Positions 17,682 to 26,147 of a DNA stretch of 54,379 nucleotides are shown in pieces. The stretch covers positions 1-54,379 of the forward strand of contig CAMAWF010000015.1 in NCBI GenBank assembly GCA_945861895.1. The letters run 5' to 3'. The notes below the pieces were generated by a model. It did no database searches, was not told the DNA's origin, and saw only the letters and a program-made list of their open reading frames with translations. Position 1 is the stretch's first letter. Each line of letters begins with the position of its first letter. This stretch comes from Rhizobium sp. Q54. GTDB taxonomy: Bacteria > Pseudomonadota > Alphaproteobacteria > Rhizobiales > Xanthobacteraceae. The position numbers were made by a program, and so were the translations under genes.

Positions 17682-19133
17682 TCACTTCCGCACGCAGATC
17701 ACCAGCAGCACCGATGCCTTGGCGTCCTCGACGCTGGCGGGCGCTGCAATGGCTGCGATTTTTTGCGCGGCCAGAAACGCTTTGATCTTGTCCACCGGCA
17801 CCACGACCGCCTGCGGCGCCGCCGTAGCGGTGCTGGCAACGACCGCATTGCGGTTTTCCACCATGCCGAAAAAGCGGCCCTGGCGGTCGAGCACCGCGCC
17901 CCCGGTGAAACCCGATGCCGGCGCCGGTTGCAGATAAAGCGCCGCGCCGCCGGTCATGAGCTTCGCCGTGACGGCGCGGACCTTGTCGCCATCCTGCGCG
18001 CGCGGGTCGGGCACGCCGAGCACCGTCACGTCGCTGCCCTGCGGCGCTTCGCCGGCAAGCGCCGCCGGCTTCAACTTGCGCGCGCCATAGACCCGCAGCA
18101 ATGCTATTCCTTGCGTCTTGTCTTCGGCGACGCGCTCGGCATTGCCGAGACCGGCGGCGACGATGACCTGGCAGCCCTCCGCCGCTTTGCGGTCGGTGAT
18201 GAGATGGCCGTTGGCGCTCACCACCAAAGCGGTGGCGTATTCGACTTTCTTCGGCGTCACGGCAGCAAGCTGCATGGCGGGCGCCGGGAACGGCGTGAAC
18301 GTGCTCGCCATCGCCGCGGTGACCGGCGCGACGATGCCTTCCACCGCCTGATCGAACAATATCGTGAAGCCGCGCACCTCGCCGTCCTTGCTGTATGCGC
18401 GCACGGCAAATTTCTTCAGGCCTTGCAGTCCGCTGACGATGAAGCTGTCGGTGCGCAGCGCGCTGAATTCGATCTTGCGCGACGGCGGCTCCTTCTTATG
18501 CAGATCGAACAGCGCGGCCAGCGTGGTGTCGGCGTCGTTGATCTTGAAGGTCTCGACCCGCATATCGCCGTGCTTTGAGGTCCAATGGCTGCCGCCGCGC
18601 GCCTCGCGTGCAAGCGGCACCATCTTGGTGGGCAGGCCGATGCGCGCGCCGGTGGCCGGATCGTCGATGACGCGCCAGCCGAATTCCTCGTCATGCTTTT
18701 TCGCGGCGGCAAGCAGCGTCGCCCGCTCGGAAGGCGCGAGCACGCCGGTGATCTTGGACTTGTTGCGCTTCTGGAAAGATTTCACCGCCGCAACGAAGGG
18801 GCTCTCGCCATTGGCGGCGGCGGCATAGTCGCCCGCCCAACTCAGCGCGGCCTGGATCGCGATACGCTCGGCCGCGGACATTTCGGTATTGCCGTCGTCG
18901 GCGGGAACCGGCGGCTTCTGCGCTTGCTTTTCGGCGGCGGGCATTGCGGCGGCCACGGGCGGTTTTTCGGCCGTGGGTTTCACGGCCGGCGGCTTTGGCT
19001 TCGGCGCGGCGGCGCGCTTCTTCTTGACTTCGGCCGGTTTGGATTCGGTGAAAAGAGAAGTCCAATTCTGCGCATAAGCCGGCCCCGCGCCGAGCGCGAG
19101 CACCAGAACCGCACATAACGCGCGCAGACGCAT
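17682..19133 (-). CDS. Secreted trypsin-like protein with a degenerate catalytic triad
   Basis: A protein of 483 residues from the ATG that starts a clear signal peptide (MRLRALCAVLVLALGAGPAYA). It continues with an Ala/Pro/Lys-rich linker, a peptidoglycan-binding-like helical segment (about residues 85-145, including SFQKRNKSKITGVLAPSE), a middle domain and a C-terminal trypsin-like fold. The usual triad sites look replaced: the His motif reads LITDRKAAEGC, the Asp segment reads QGIALLRV, and the Ser motif reads GFTGGAV. It is therefore probably an inactive periplasmic binding or scaffold protein. The true partner is unknown. Confidence 0.8.
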   Translation of the reverse strand: MRLRALCAVLVLALGAGPAYAQNWTSLFTESKPAEVKKKRAAAPKPKPPAVKPTAEKPPVAAAMPAAEKQAQKPPVPADDGNTEMSAAERIAIQAALSWAGDYAAAANGESPFVAAVKSFQKRNKSKITGVLAPSERATLLAAAKKHDEEFGWRVIDDPATGARIGLPTKMVPLAREARGGSHWTSKHGDMRVETFKINDADTTLAALFDLHKKEPPSRKIEFSALRTDSFIVSGLQGLKKFAVRAYSKDGEVRGFTILFDQAVEGIVAPVTAAMASTFTPFPAPAMQLAAVTPKKVEYATALVVSANGHLITDRKAAEGCQVIVAAGLGNAERVAEDKTQGIALLRVYGARKLKPAALAGEAPQGSDVTVLGVPDPRAQDGDKVRAVTAKLMTGGAALYLQPAPASGFTGGAVLDRQGRFFGMVENRNAVVASTATAAPQAVVVPVDKIKAFLAAQKIAAIAAPASVEDAKASVLLVICVRK

Positions 19134-19242
19134 CTCTTTACGCCCCACTAACCATACCGTCCGGCACCTTAGCCAATCATCGGTCCGGCGCAACCCCGAC
19201 GGACGGGCGCGTGACGGCGGAGGTTGCGAGGCTGTATGGTAA

Positions 19243-20094
19243 ATGCCGATGCTGGATTCTAACGAACTCGAACGCTACGCCCGCCACATCGTGCTGCGCG
19301 AGGTCGGCGGCCCCGGCCAGGCGGCGCTCAAACGCGCGCGCGTGCTGGTCGTTGGCGCCGGGGGTTTGGGCGCGCCGGTGCTGCTTTATCTGGCCGCGGC
19401 CGGTGTCGGCACGCTCGGCATCGTGGACGACGATGAAGTGTCGTTGTCGAATTTGCAGCGGCAGGTCATCCACGCGACGCCCGACATCGGCGTAGCCAAG
19501 GTGGAAAGCGCCGCAGCCTCAATCCGCCGTCTCAATCCGCATGTGGCGATCGAGGCGCATCCGCTGCGGCTCACGGCCGCGAACGCGCTCGAGCTGATAT
19601 CGCGTTATGACATCGTCGCCGACGGCTCCGACAATTTCGCCACGCGCTATCTTGTTTCCGACGCCTGTTACTTTGCCAACAAGCCGCTGGTGACGGCGGC
19701 GGTCGGCACATTCGACGGCACGCTGACCACGATCCGCGCGCATGAGCGCGGTGCCGACGGCAAGCCCAACCCGACCTACCGCTGCCTGTTTCCCGAGCCG
19801 CCGCCGGCCGGCACAGTGCCGGCCTGCGCGGAAGCGGGAATCCTCGGCGCGCTGCCCGGCGTGCTCGGCTCGCTGATGGCGCTCGAAATCATCCGCGAGA
19901 TTGTCGGCTTCGGGGAAAATCTCGTCGGCCGCCTGGTAATGCTCGATGCGCGCGCGATGCGTTTTGAGACGATTGAATATGGCTGGGACCCGGCCAATCC
20001 GCTCTCGGGCGAAAAGCCGACTGTCAGAGATTTGTCGGGACATTCTTCTCCCTCGCCCCGCAAGCGGGGAGAGGGTCGGGGTGAGGGGGATTAG
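19243..20094 (+). CDS. moeB: MoeB/ThiF-family ubiquitin-like protein activating enzyme
   Basis: An E1-like adenylyltransferase of 283 residues that activates the C-terminus of a sulfur carrier (MoaD or ThiS). It has the nucleotide loop VVGAGGLGAP (37-46), DDDEVSLSNLQRQ (62-74) and the conserved Cys motif ACAEAGILG (C195). The last about 18 residues (HSSPSPRKRGEGRGEGD) are the translation of a palindromic repeat, so the original C-terminus probably ended earlier. Whether it serves molybdopterin, thiamine or both cannot be told from here. An alternative start is the second Met. Confidence 0.9.
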   Translation: MPMLDSNELERYARHIVLREVGGPGQAALKRARVLVVGAGGLGAPVLLYLAAAGVGTLGIVDDDEVSLSNLQRQVIHATPDIGVAKVESAAASIRRLNPHVAIEAHPLRLTAANALELISRYDIVADGSDNFATRYLVSDACYFANKPLVTAAVGTFDGTLTTIRAHERGADGKPNPTYRCLFPEPPPAGTVPACAEAGILGALPGVLGSLMALEIIREIVGFGENLVGRLVMLDARAMRFETIEYGWDPANPLSGEKPTVRDLSGHSSPSPRKRGEGRGEGD

Positions 20095-20183
20095 ACGAAT
20101 GCGCGAGGGGGTGACACCCCCTCACCCGGCTTTCTCGCTTCGCTTGAAAGCCGACCTCTCCCCGCAAGTGGGGCGAGGTGAAA
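20043..20183. repeat. Composite palindromic repeat overlapping the moeB 3' end
   Basis: Two repeat units face each other: a left unit with CCCCGCAAGCGGGG and TCGGGGTGAGGGG, and a right unit with CCCCCTCACCC and CTCTCCCCGCAAGTGGGG. The left arm supplies the last codons and stop of moeB. The element separates moeB from the convergent small secreted protein gene and may terminate both. Confidence 0.85.
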
Positions 20184-20186
20184 AAG

Positions 20187-20588
20187 CTACTTGCTCCACG
20201 TCGCCAGCGTCGAGCCGCCGTTGCTCACCGACCAATTATTTTCGCCGGTGGCGAACAGCCGGTAGCAATTCTTCTTGCTGCCTTTCCAGGTGGTGCAGAA
20301 GCCGTCCTTCGACAGCGCCCAGATGCCTTCGCCCTTGGCGCCGGATTTTCCCGCCGGTTCGCGCGTCACCTTGCCGTCGGCGGTGAACAGCATCTTGAAT
20401 TTGATGCCGGCCGGGGTCGATGCGGTGAACGCCTGGCCGTTGAAGAACGTAGCCTTGATGTCGTCTGGCGGCAGCTTGGCGGCGCCTTTGGCGGGCCCGG
20501 TCTGCATGCCCGGCCTGACGACGAGGGGCGCCGCATTCGCGGCCAAAACCAAAAAGATTGTCACTGCACCTGCGATCACAGCGCGCAT
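20187..20588 (-). CDS. Small secreted protein of unknown function
   Basis: A 133-residue protein with an N-terminal signal peptide (MRAVIAGAVTIFLVLAANA). The mature part has an NGQAFTASTPAGIKFKMLF segment and two cysteines in GFCTTWKGSKKNCYRLF that could form a disulfide. The pattern (signal, a weakly conserved beta-rich body, W...GFC..W...C near the C-terminus) resembles DUF995-like periplasmic proteins, but I am not certain of that family. The gene lies 18 bp after the 2-hydroxyacid dehydrogenase on the same strand. Confidence 0.75.
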   Translation of the reverse strand: MRAVIAGAVTIFLVLAANAAPLVVRPGMQTGPAKGAAKLPPDDIKATFFNGQAFTASTPAGIKFKMLFTADGKVTREPAGKSGAKGEGIWALSKDGFCTTWKGSKKNCYRLFATGENNWSVSNGGSTLATWSK

Positions 20589-20606
20589 CGAATTTCTCCA
20601 ACGCAG

Positions 20607-21608
20607 CTATAACATCGACGGCAAAACCCGGTCCGGCGGCCGGTGGCCATCCATGAAGGTCTTGATGTTGATGATCACTTTTTCGCCCATGTCGACGCGG
20701 CCTTCGACCGTGGCCGAACCCATATGCGGCAGCAGCACCACCTTGCCGGCGCGCGCGAGCTTGACGAGTTTCGGATTGACCGCGGGCTCATGCTCGAACA
20801 CGTCGAGCCCGGCGCCGGCAATCTCATCCGCTTCCAGCAGGCGAGTGAGCGCGTTCTCGTCGATCACTTCGCCGCGCGCGGTGTTGACGATATAGGCCTC
20901 CGGGCGAATGAGCTTGAGCCGCCGTGCGGAAAGCAAATGATAGGTGCCCGGCGTGTGCGGACAATTGATCGAGATGATGTCCATGCGGGCGAGCATCTGG
21001 TCGAGGCTCTCCCAATAGGTGGCGTCGAGCTCTTCCTCGATCTTCGGCGCCACGCGGCGGCGGTTGTGATAATGGATCTGCAGGCCGAAGGCGCGGGCGC
21101 GGCGCGCCACCGCCTGGCCGATCCGCCCCATGCCGATGATGCCTAAGCGCTTGCCCCAGATGCGGTGTCCCAGCATCCAGGTCGGGGTCCAGCCGGCCCA
21201 ATCCTTGTCGGTGGTGAGAATGGCTGAACCCTCGGCGAGCCGGCGCGGCACCGCCAGGATCAACGCCATAGTCATGTCGGCGGTGTCCTCGGTCAATACG
21301 CCGGGGGTATTGGTCACGGTGATGCCGCGCTGGATCGCGGTGGCGACGTCGATATTGTCCACGCCATTGCCGAAATTCGCGATCAGCTTGAGCTGCTCGC
21401 CGGCCTTGCCGAGCAGGGCGGCGTCGATGCGGTCGGTGACGGTGGGCACCAGCACGTCGGCGATTTTGACCGCCTCGGCGAGCTGGCCTTGCGTCATCGG
21501 TTTGTCGTCGGCGTTGAAGCGCGCATCGAACAGTTCGCGCATGCGCAGCTCGACGCTGTCGGGCAGCTTGCGGGTGACGAGGACCAGGGGTTTTTTGCCT
21601 TTGGCCAT
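20607..21608 (-). CDS. D-isomer-specific 2-hydroxyacid dehydrogenase (glyoxylate/hydroxypyruvate reductase type)
   Basis: A NAD(P)-dependent dehydrogenase of 333 residues. It has the Rossmann motif GIIGMGRIGQAVARRA, the catalytic Arg in NTARGEVIDE, the catalytic Glu in LDVFEHEP and the catalytic His in LLPHMGSAT. The closest known functions are glyoxylate or hydroxypyruvate reduction (GyaR/GhrB type). The substrate is not decided by sequence. The upstream region (21609-21709) is shared with the divergent SH3 gene. Confidence 0.92.
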   Translation of the reverse strand: MAKGKKPLVLVTRKLPDSVELRMRELFDARFNADDKPMTQGQLAEAVKIADVLVPTVTDRIDAALLGKAGEQLKLIANFGNGVDNIDVATAIQRGITVTNTPGVLTEDTADMTMALILAVPRRLAEGSAILTTDKDWAGWTPTWMLGHRIWGKRLGIIGMGRIGQAVARRARAFGLQIHYHNRRRVAPKIEEELDATYWESLDQMLARMDIISINCPHTPGTYHLLSARRLKLIRPEAYIVNTARGEVIDENALTRLLEADEIAGAGLDVFEHEPAVNPKLVKLARAGKVVLLPHMGSATVEGRVDMGEKVIINIKTFMDGHRPPDRVLPSML

Positions 21609-21709
21609 TCAGTCCTCTTTAACCGTGCTCGCCGACACTGCCGGACTTGGCGCTGAACTGGCTCGGTTTCTGCGCGGTTTTGGTTGCAACCCTCGGTCTT
21701 TCCTACCAG

Positions 21710-22255
21710 ATGGCCATGACAAGACAAAGCATCAGGGCGGGTTTGGCGGCCGCCGCCGCGGCCGTCTTCGCCGCCGCCGCCCAAATGCCGCCGGCCTATG
21801 GCGCGGGCGAAATCGCGACCGGCACCGCCAGCGGGCTGCCGATTCCGCGTTTCGTCAGCCTCAAATCCGACCGGGTGAACGTGCGCGCCGGCCCCAACAA
21901 GGATCAGGAGGTGCGCTGGGTCTATACCCGCGCCGCCATGCCGGTGGAGATCACCGCCGAGTTCGAGAATTGGCGGCGCATCCGCGACTGGGAAGGCGCG
22001 GAAGGCTGGGTCTATCATTCGCTGCTGTCGGGCCGGCGCAGCGCGGTCGTGGTGCCGAAGTCGAAGCAGGATTTGGTCCCGATCTACCAAAATTCCGACA
22101 GCAAGGGCGAGGTCGTCGCCCGCTTGCAGTCCGGCGTGCTCGGCGCGCTCAAATCCTGCAGCGGAAGCTGGTGCCACATTTCCGGCAAGGAATTCGACGG
22201 CTGGATCCAGCAGGAACGCATCTGGGGCGCCTATCCGAACGAAAAGATCGAATAG
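21710..22255 (+). CDS. Secreted SH3-domain protein
   Basis: A 181-residue protein from ATG 21710 (a second ATG at 21716). The hydrophobic Ala-rich N-terminus ends in PAYGA and looks like a signal peptide. Two bacterial SH3-like (type 4) repeats follow, one around FVSLKSDRVNVRAGPNKD...WRRIRDWEGAEGWVY, the second around PIYQNSDSKGEVVARLQSG. Such proteins act at the cell envelope, but the ligand is unknown. A TTG upstream at 21647 would add 21 residues and is less likely. It is followed by a strong hairpin. Confidence 0.85.
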   Translation: MAMTRQSIRAGLAAAAAAVFAAAAQMPPAYGAGEIATGTASGLPIPRFVSLKSDRVNVRAGPNKDQEVRWVYTRAAMPVEITAEFENWRRIRDWEGAEGWVYHSLLSGRRSAVVVPKSKQDLVPIYQNSDSKGEVVARLQSGVLGALKSCSGSWCHISGKEFDGWIQQERIWGAYPNEKIE

Positions 22256-22278
22256 TTCCCGCTCGGCGCGTATCCATA

Positions 22279-22309
22279 AAAATAAAATGCCCGGGATGGG
22301 CCCGGGCAT
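22279..22309. terminator. Bidirectional hairpin between the SH3 gene and irr
   Basis: ATGCCCGGG (22287-22295) and CCCGGGCAT (22301-22309) form a 9-bp stem with a 5-base loop. The A-rich run before it (22278-22286) supplies U residues for minus-strand transcripts, so it mainly terminates irr. Confidence 0.8.
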
Positions 22310-22336
22310 GTGGAAAAGATCGCCTGCAAGCTGCGG

Positions 22337-22861
22337 TTATTTTTCGCTCGTGCTGGCCGTCTTGCTTTCCGTTTTGCGCAGCCGCACCACCACGTCGATG
22401 CGGGCGATATCGTAGCCTTCGGGCGCGACCGGCATCTTGTTGAGGATCACCTCGGCGCCGGGAATGTCGAGCAGCTGGTTGGCATCCTCGACGAAAAAGT
22501 GGTGATGCTCGGACGTGTTGGTATCGAAATAGGCCTTCGAGCCGTCAACCGGCACCTGGCGCAGCAAGCCGACTTCGGTGAACTGATGCAGCGTGTTGTA
22601 GACGGTCGCCAGCGACACCGGCACCTTGGCCTTGGTCGCCTGTTCATAAAGCATTTCGGCGGTGAGGTGACGGTCGCCCTTGCCGAACAGGATCCAGCCG
22701 AGCGACATGCGCTGGCGTGTCGGCCGCAAACCCACCTCGCGCAGCATGGCCTTGACGTCATGCCACGGGCAGCCGTTGAGTTCCGCCCGCTCTCCCGCCG
22801 CCAGGCGCTGCGCGCCGGCGGGCTCGGGGATCGGGTGAACGATGGTACGCATCTGGTTCAT
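22337..22861 (-). CDS. irr: Irr, heme-sensing iron response regulator
   Basis: A Fur-superfamily regulator of 174 residues. The heme regulatory motif GCPWHD (C31-P32) and the histidine cluster EHHHFF are features of the Bradyrhizobium type of Irr, which is degraded or inactivated when heme is plentiful. The DNA-binding part includes GLRPTRQRMSLGWILF and PVSLATVYNTLHQF. Irr controls iron storage, heme synthesis and iron uptake at ICE boxes. The gene is divergent from fabA, and the interval carries two perfect palindromes and an ICE-like sequence. It ends at a strong terminator. Confidence 0.96.
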   Translation of the reverse strand: MNQMRTIVHPIPEPAGAQRLAAGERAELNGCPWHDVKAMLREVGLRPTRQRMSLGWILFGKGDRHLTAEMLYEQATKAKVPVSLATVYNTLHQFTEVGLLRQVPVDGSKAYFDTNTSEHHHFFVEDANQLLDIPGAEVILNKMPVAPEGYDIARIDVVVRLRKTESKTASTSEK

Positions 22862-22889
22862 TTACGCGCCTGGCCGATGAAATTACCGC

Positions 22890-22902
22890 GACTGTCACAG
22901 TC
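22890..22902. promoter_or_regulatory. Perfect 13-bp palindrome in the irr-fabA interval
   Basis: GACTGTCACAGTC is perfectly symmetrical around its central base. It lies 29 bp upstream of the irr start and 3 bp before a plus-strand promoter, so it could be an operator for either gene. No known regulator site is claimed. Confidence 0.45.
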
Positions 22903-22905
22903 CGC

Positions 22906-22934
22906 TTGCGAGACCGTTGCAACGGTAACATATA
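22906..22934 (+). promoter_or_regulatory. Candidate fabA promoter with a palindromic spacer
   Basis: A -35-like TTGCGA (22906-22911) and a -10-like CATATA (22929-22934) are 17 bp apart. The spacer is almost wholly a perfect 14-bp palindrome, ACCGTTGCAACGGT (22913-22926). A repressor binding there would block RNA polymerase. This would give a fabA leader of about 170 bases. Confidence 0.5.
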
Positions 22935-22985
22935 CGAGCCGAACCGGCAGATGCAACTGCCTCGCAACCAGCGCGCAAGGCGTTT

Positions 22986-23002
22986 TTTGCAATGATTCTA
23001 GG
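22986..23002. promoter_or_regulatory. ICE-like sequence, possible Irr site
   Basis: TTTGCAA-TGA-TTCTAGG has the spacing of the Irr control element (7-3-7) and matches a TTTAGAA/TTCTAAA-type consensus at about 10 of 14 positions. It is about 125 bp upstream of irr and upstream of fabA. Weak evidence. Confidence 0.3.
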
Positions 23003-23108
23003 GAGATGAATTAACCAGCGCGGCCCGATCTTTGCCCCTTTGCCGCCGTATGTTAGGACTGGTCGCATGGCAACCAACACAAGCGCACAGCGCGAGGACA
23101 CAGCCTTA

Positions 23109-23639
23109 ATGCAGAGCAAGCGCAGCAGCTTCGGCTATGAGGATTTGCTGGCCTGCGGCCGCGGCGAGTTGTTCGGTGCGGGTAATGCGCAATTGCCGCT
23201 GCCGCCGATGCTGATGTTCGACCGGATTACCGAGATCGCCGAAGACGGCGGCGTCCACGGCAAGGGCATGATCCGCGCGGAACTCGACGTGAAGCCCGAC
23301 CATTGGTTCTTCCTCTGCCACTTCAAGGGCGACCCGGTGATGCCCGGCTGCCTGGGCCTCGACGCGCTATGGCAGATGGTCGGCTTTTTCCTCGGCTGGC
23401 TGGGATCGCCGGGCAAGGGCCGGGCGCTCGGCCTGGGCGAGCTCAAGTTTTCCGGCCAGGTGTTGCCGACCGTGAAAAAGGTCATCTATGGCGTCGATTT
23501 CAAGCGGGTGATGCGCTCGAAGCTGGTGCTCGGCATCGCCGACGGCTGGCTGTCCGCCGATGGTAACGTGATCTACCGGGCAAGCGACCTTAAGGTCGGG
23601 CTGTTCCGCGAGGATCAGATGTTGCCGAGCGGGGCATAA
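23109..23639 (+). CDS. fabA: FabA, 3-hydroxydecanoyl-ACP dehydratase/isomerase
   Basis: The enzyme dehydrates 3-hydroxyacyl-ACP and isomerises trans-2- to cis-3-decenoyl-ACP, the entry step to unsaturated fatty acids. It is 176 residues from ATG 23109, close to the 172 of E. coli. Catalytic H71 is in [11 protein letters not shown] and D85 in [22 protein letters not shown] and ASDLKVGLF are also typical. Another ATG at 23067, with an AGGA eight bases upstream, would add 14 residues; both starts have plausible ribosome binding sites. It is the first gene of fabA-fabB-fabI. Confidence 0.95.
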   Translation: MQSKRSSFGYEDLLACGRGELFGAGNAQLPLPPMLMFDRITEIAEDGGVHGKGMIRAELDVKPDHWFFLCHFKGDPVMPGCLGLDALWQMVGFFLGWLGSPGKGRALGLGELKFSGQVLPTVKKVIYGVDFKRVMRSKLVLGIADGWLSADGNVIYRASDLKVGLFREDQMLPSGA

Positions 23640-23821
23640 AAACTCGCTCAAGGCTCGCCCACCGCGGCTCCGTTGGGAAGCGCGATCGCCTGTCCCGGGA
23701 CCTGCGGGCAATGTCATACCGGCAAGCGATTGCAGGGATTGGGCTTGCAGGATTGCCACGGCCGGGCCATGTGTGGCCCAATCGCCGGCGATAACCGGCG
23801 GGAGTCTAAAGTGAGGCACTC

Positions 23822-25039
23822 ATGAGACGGGTTGTCGTCACCGGGATGGGCATTGTCTCATCCGTCGGCAACAATACCCAGGAAGTTCTGGCGAGCCTGC
23901 GCGAGGCCAAATCCGGCATCGTGCGTGCCGACAAATATGCCGAGCTGGGATTCCGCTGCCAGGTTCACGGCGCGCCCACACTCGATCCCACCGAATCGGT
24001 CGACCGGCGCGCGATGCGCTTTCACGGCGGCGGCACCGCTTGGAACCATGTGGCCATGGATCAGGCGATCCGCGATTCCGGCGTCGAGGAAAAAGATATC
24101 TCCAATGTGCGCACCGGCATCATCATGGGCTCGGGCGGTCCGTCCTGCCGCGCGGTCATCGATGCCGCCCAGACCACACTCAGCAAGGGCCCCAAACGCG
24201 TGGGGCCGTTCGCCGTCCCGAAAGCGATGTCGTCCACCGCCTCCGCCACGCTCGCCACCTGGTTCAAGATCAAGGGCGTCAATTATTCGATCTCGTCGGC
24301 CTGTGCGACATCCAATCATTGCATCGGCAATGCGACGGAGCTCATTCAATACGGCAAGCAGGATATGATTTTCGCCGGCGGCTGCGAGGAACTCGACTGG
24401 ACGCTGTCGGTGCTGTTCGACGCCATGGGCGCGATGTCGTCGAAGTTCAACGCCACGCCGCAGAAGGCCTCGCGCGCCTACGACAAGGACCGCGACGGTT
24501 TCGTCATCGCCGGCGGCGCGGGAGTCTTGGTGCTCGAAGAGCTGGAACACGCCAAGGCGCGCGGCGCGAAAATCTATGCCGAGGTCGCCGGCTACGGCGC
24601 CACCTCGGACGGCTACGACATGGTGGCGCCGTCGGGCGAGGGCGCGGTGCGCTGCATGAAAATGGCGCTGCAAGGCGTCAAGGCGCCGGTCGATTACATC
24701 AATCCGCACGCCACCGCGACGCCGGTCGGCGACCTCAAGGAGATTGAGGCGATCCGCGAAGTGTTCGGCGCCAAATGTCCGCCGATTTCGGCGACCAAGT
24801 CGCTCACCGGCCATTCGCTCGGCGCCGCCGGCGCGCAGGAGGCGATCTACTCGCTGCTGATGATGCAGAACGGCTTCATCTGCGAGAGCGCCAATATCGA
24901 GAACATCGATCCGGCCTTCGCCGACATGCCGATCGTGCGCGAGCGGCGCGATAACGTGACGCTCGGCTGCGTGCTGTCGAACTCGTTCGGCTTCGGCGGC
25001 ACCAATGCCTCTATTGTTCTCAAGCGGTTGGATGCGTAA
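23822..25039 (+). CDS. fabB: FabB, beta-ketoacyl-ACP synthase I
   Basis: A condensing enzyme of 405 residues that elongates acyl-ACP and, with FabA, is required for unsaturated chains. The Cys-His-His triad is visible: C161 in [10 protein letters not shown]296 in [12 protein letters not shown] and H331 in [12 protein letters not shown]. The first His motif reads HATAT rather than the common HGTST. GTGAGG precedes the ATG at a good distance. The 182-bp gap after fabA contains a small CGCCGG/CCGGCG hairpin and no gene. Confidence 0.96.
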   Translation: MRRVVVTGMGIVSSVGNNTQEVLASLREAKSGIVRADKYAELGFRCQVHGAPTLDPTESVDRRAMRFHGGGTAWNHVAMDQAIRDSGVEEKDISNVRTGIIMGSGGPSCRAVIDAAQTTLSKGPKRVGPFAVPKAMSSTASATLATWFKIKGVNYSISSACATSNHCIGNATELIQYGKQDMIFAGGCEELDWTLSVLFDAMGAMSSKFNATPQKASRAYDKDRDGFVIAGGAGVLVLEELEHAKARGAKIYAEVAGYGATSDGYDMVAPSGEGAVRCMKMALQGVKAPVDYINPHATATPVGDLKEIEAIREVFGAKCPPISATKSLTGHSLGAAGAQEAIYSLLMMQNGFICESANIENIDPAFADMPIVRERRDNVTLGCVLSNSFGFGGTNASIVLKRLDA

Positions 25040-25045
25040 TCGCCG

Positions 25046-25876
25046 ATGCCGGAGCTGATGGAGGGAAAACGCGGGCTGGTCATGGGGGTCGCCAACGACC
25101 ACTCGATCGCCTGGGGCATTGCCAAGACTCTCGCGCAACACGGCGCCAAGCTCGCCTTCACCTACCAGGGCGAGGCGCTCGGCAAGCGGGTGAAACCGCT
25201 GGCGCAATCCGTCGGCTCGTCTTTCATGATGCCGTGCGACGTCGAGGACATCGCCTCTGTCGATGCGGTGTTCGCCGAGATCAAGAAGCAATGGGGCACG
25301 ATGGATTTCCTCGTGCATGCGGTGGCGTTCTCCGACAAGAACGAACTCAAGGGCCGCTATGCCGACTCGACGCGCGAGAACTTCATCCGCACCATGGTGA
25401 TCTCCTGCTACGCCTTCACGGAAGCCGCCAAGCGCGCGGCCGCGCTGATGCCGAATGGCGGTTCGATGGTCACGCTGACCTACAATGGCGGCCTGCGCGC
25501 GATGCCGAATTACAACGTCATGGGGGTGGCGAAGGCGGCGCTGGAAGCCTCGGTGCGCTATCTGGCGGTGGATTTCGGCGCGCAGAAAATCCGCGTCAAC
25601 GCAATTTCCGCAGGGCCGATCCGCACGCTGGCCGGCGCCGGCATCACCGACGCACGCTATATGTTCGCGTTCCAGCAGCGGCACTCCCCGCTCGGGCGCG
25701 GCGTGACGCTGGAGGAGCTTGGCGGCGCGGGGCTTTATCTTGTTTCGGATTTATCCGGCGGCGTGACCGGCGAAGTGCATTTCGTCGATTCCGGCTACAA
25801 CGTCATCGCCATGCCGCAGCCCGACGCGCTCAAGAGCGAGGCCAACGGCGAGCAGGCCAAGGACGCGGCGCAATAG
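25046..25876 (+). CDS. fabI: FabI, enoyl-ACP reductase
   Basis: A short-chain dehydrogenase of 276 residues that carries out the last, NADH-dependent step of each elongation round. The residues that define the family fall at the E. coli numbers: Y146 (TYNGGL), Y156 and K163 (PNYNVMGVAK). The N-terminus has the FabI pattern GVANDHSIAWGIA. It begins 6 bp after fabB, so the two are surely co-transcribed. The tail after VIAMPQP is charged and poorly conserved. Confidence 0.96.
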   Translation: MPELMEGKRGLVMGVANDHSIAWGIAKTLAQHGAKLAFTYQGEALGKRVKPLAQSVGSSFMMPCDVEDIASVDAVFAEIKKQWGTMDFLVHAVAFSDKNELKGRYADSTRENFIRTMVISCYAFTEAAKRAAALMPNGGSMVTLTYNGGLRAMPNYNVMGVAKAALEASVRYLAVDFGAQKIRVNAISAGPIRTLAGAGITDARYMFAFQQRHSPLGRGVTLEELGGAGLYLVSDLSGGVTGEVHFVDSGYNVIAMPQPDALKSEANGEQAKDAAQ

Positions 25877-25902
25877 CGCGCGATGCGCAATCCGGACACG
25901 CG

Positions 25903-26061
25903 ATGAGCGATCCGTTCTTCCGCCCGTCCGAGCCACGCGATCCGCCGTCCGATCAGGGATTCATGCGTGCGCTGATCCGGCGTCATCTGTGCCGGCTCGC
26001 CAGCGGCGGCCTTGCCATCGTCCTCGTCGCCGCGATCTGGATTGTCTGGCGCTGGGGTTAG
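25903..26061 (+). CDS. Small single-pass membrane protein
   Basis: A 52-residue frame starting MSDPFFRPSEPRDPPSDQGF. The N-terminal half is Pro/Asp/Arg-rich and presumably cytoplasmic; the C-terminal half is one hydrophobic segment (LASGGLAIVLVAAIWIVW). It begins 26 bp after fabI on the same strand and probably shares its transcript. No function is recognised. The coding call rests on the clear start, the membrane segment and the operon position. Confidence 0.6.
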   Translation: MSDPFFRPSEPRDPPSDQGFMRALIRRHLCRLASGGLAIVLVAAIWIVWRWG

Positions 26062-26085
26062 CCCTACACGGCACTAAACTGCCTG

Positions 26086-26141
26086 TTGCGTCTACAACCC
26101 AAGACAGTCATAGTTCTTCGTCTACAACTTCAGGGGGGGGG
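26086..26141 (+). promoter_or_regulatory. Candidate regulated promoter and G9 tract before the CX3C peptide gene
   Basis: TTGCGT (26086-26091) and CATAGT (26109-26114) are 17 bp apart. A direct repeat CGTCTACAAC occurs at 26089-26098 and 26119-26128, 30 bp apart, one copy on the -35 and one at the expected start of transcription. A run of nine G (26133-26141) follows and serves as the only Shine-Dalgarno-like sequence, 6 bp before the ATG. Confidence 0.5.
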
Positions 26142-26147
26142 TAAACC

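Noticed and set aside
23858-25684. A 608-codon open frame opposite fabB-fabI
   Set aside because: Spans two genes in antisense; composition is that of a shadow frame.
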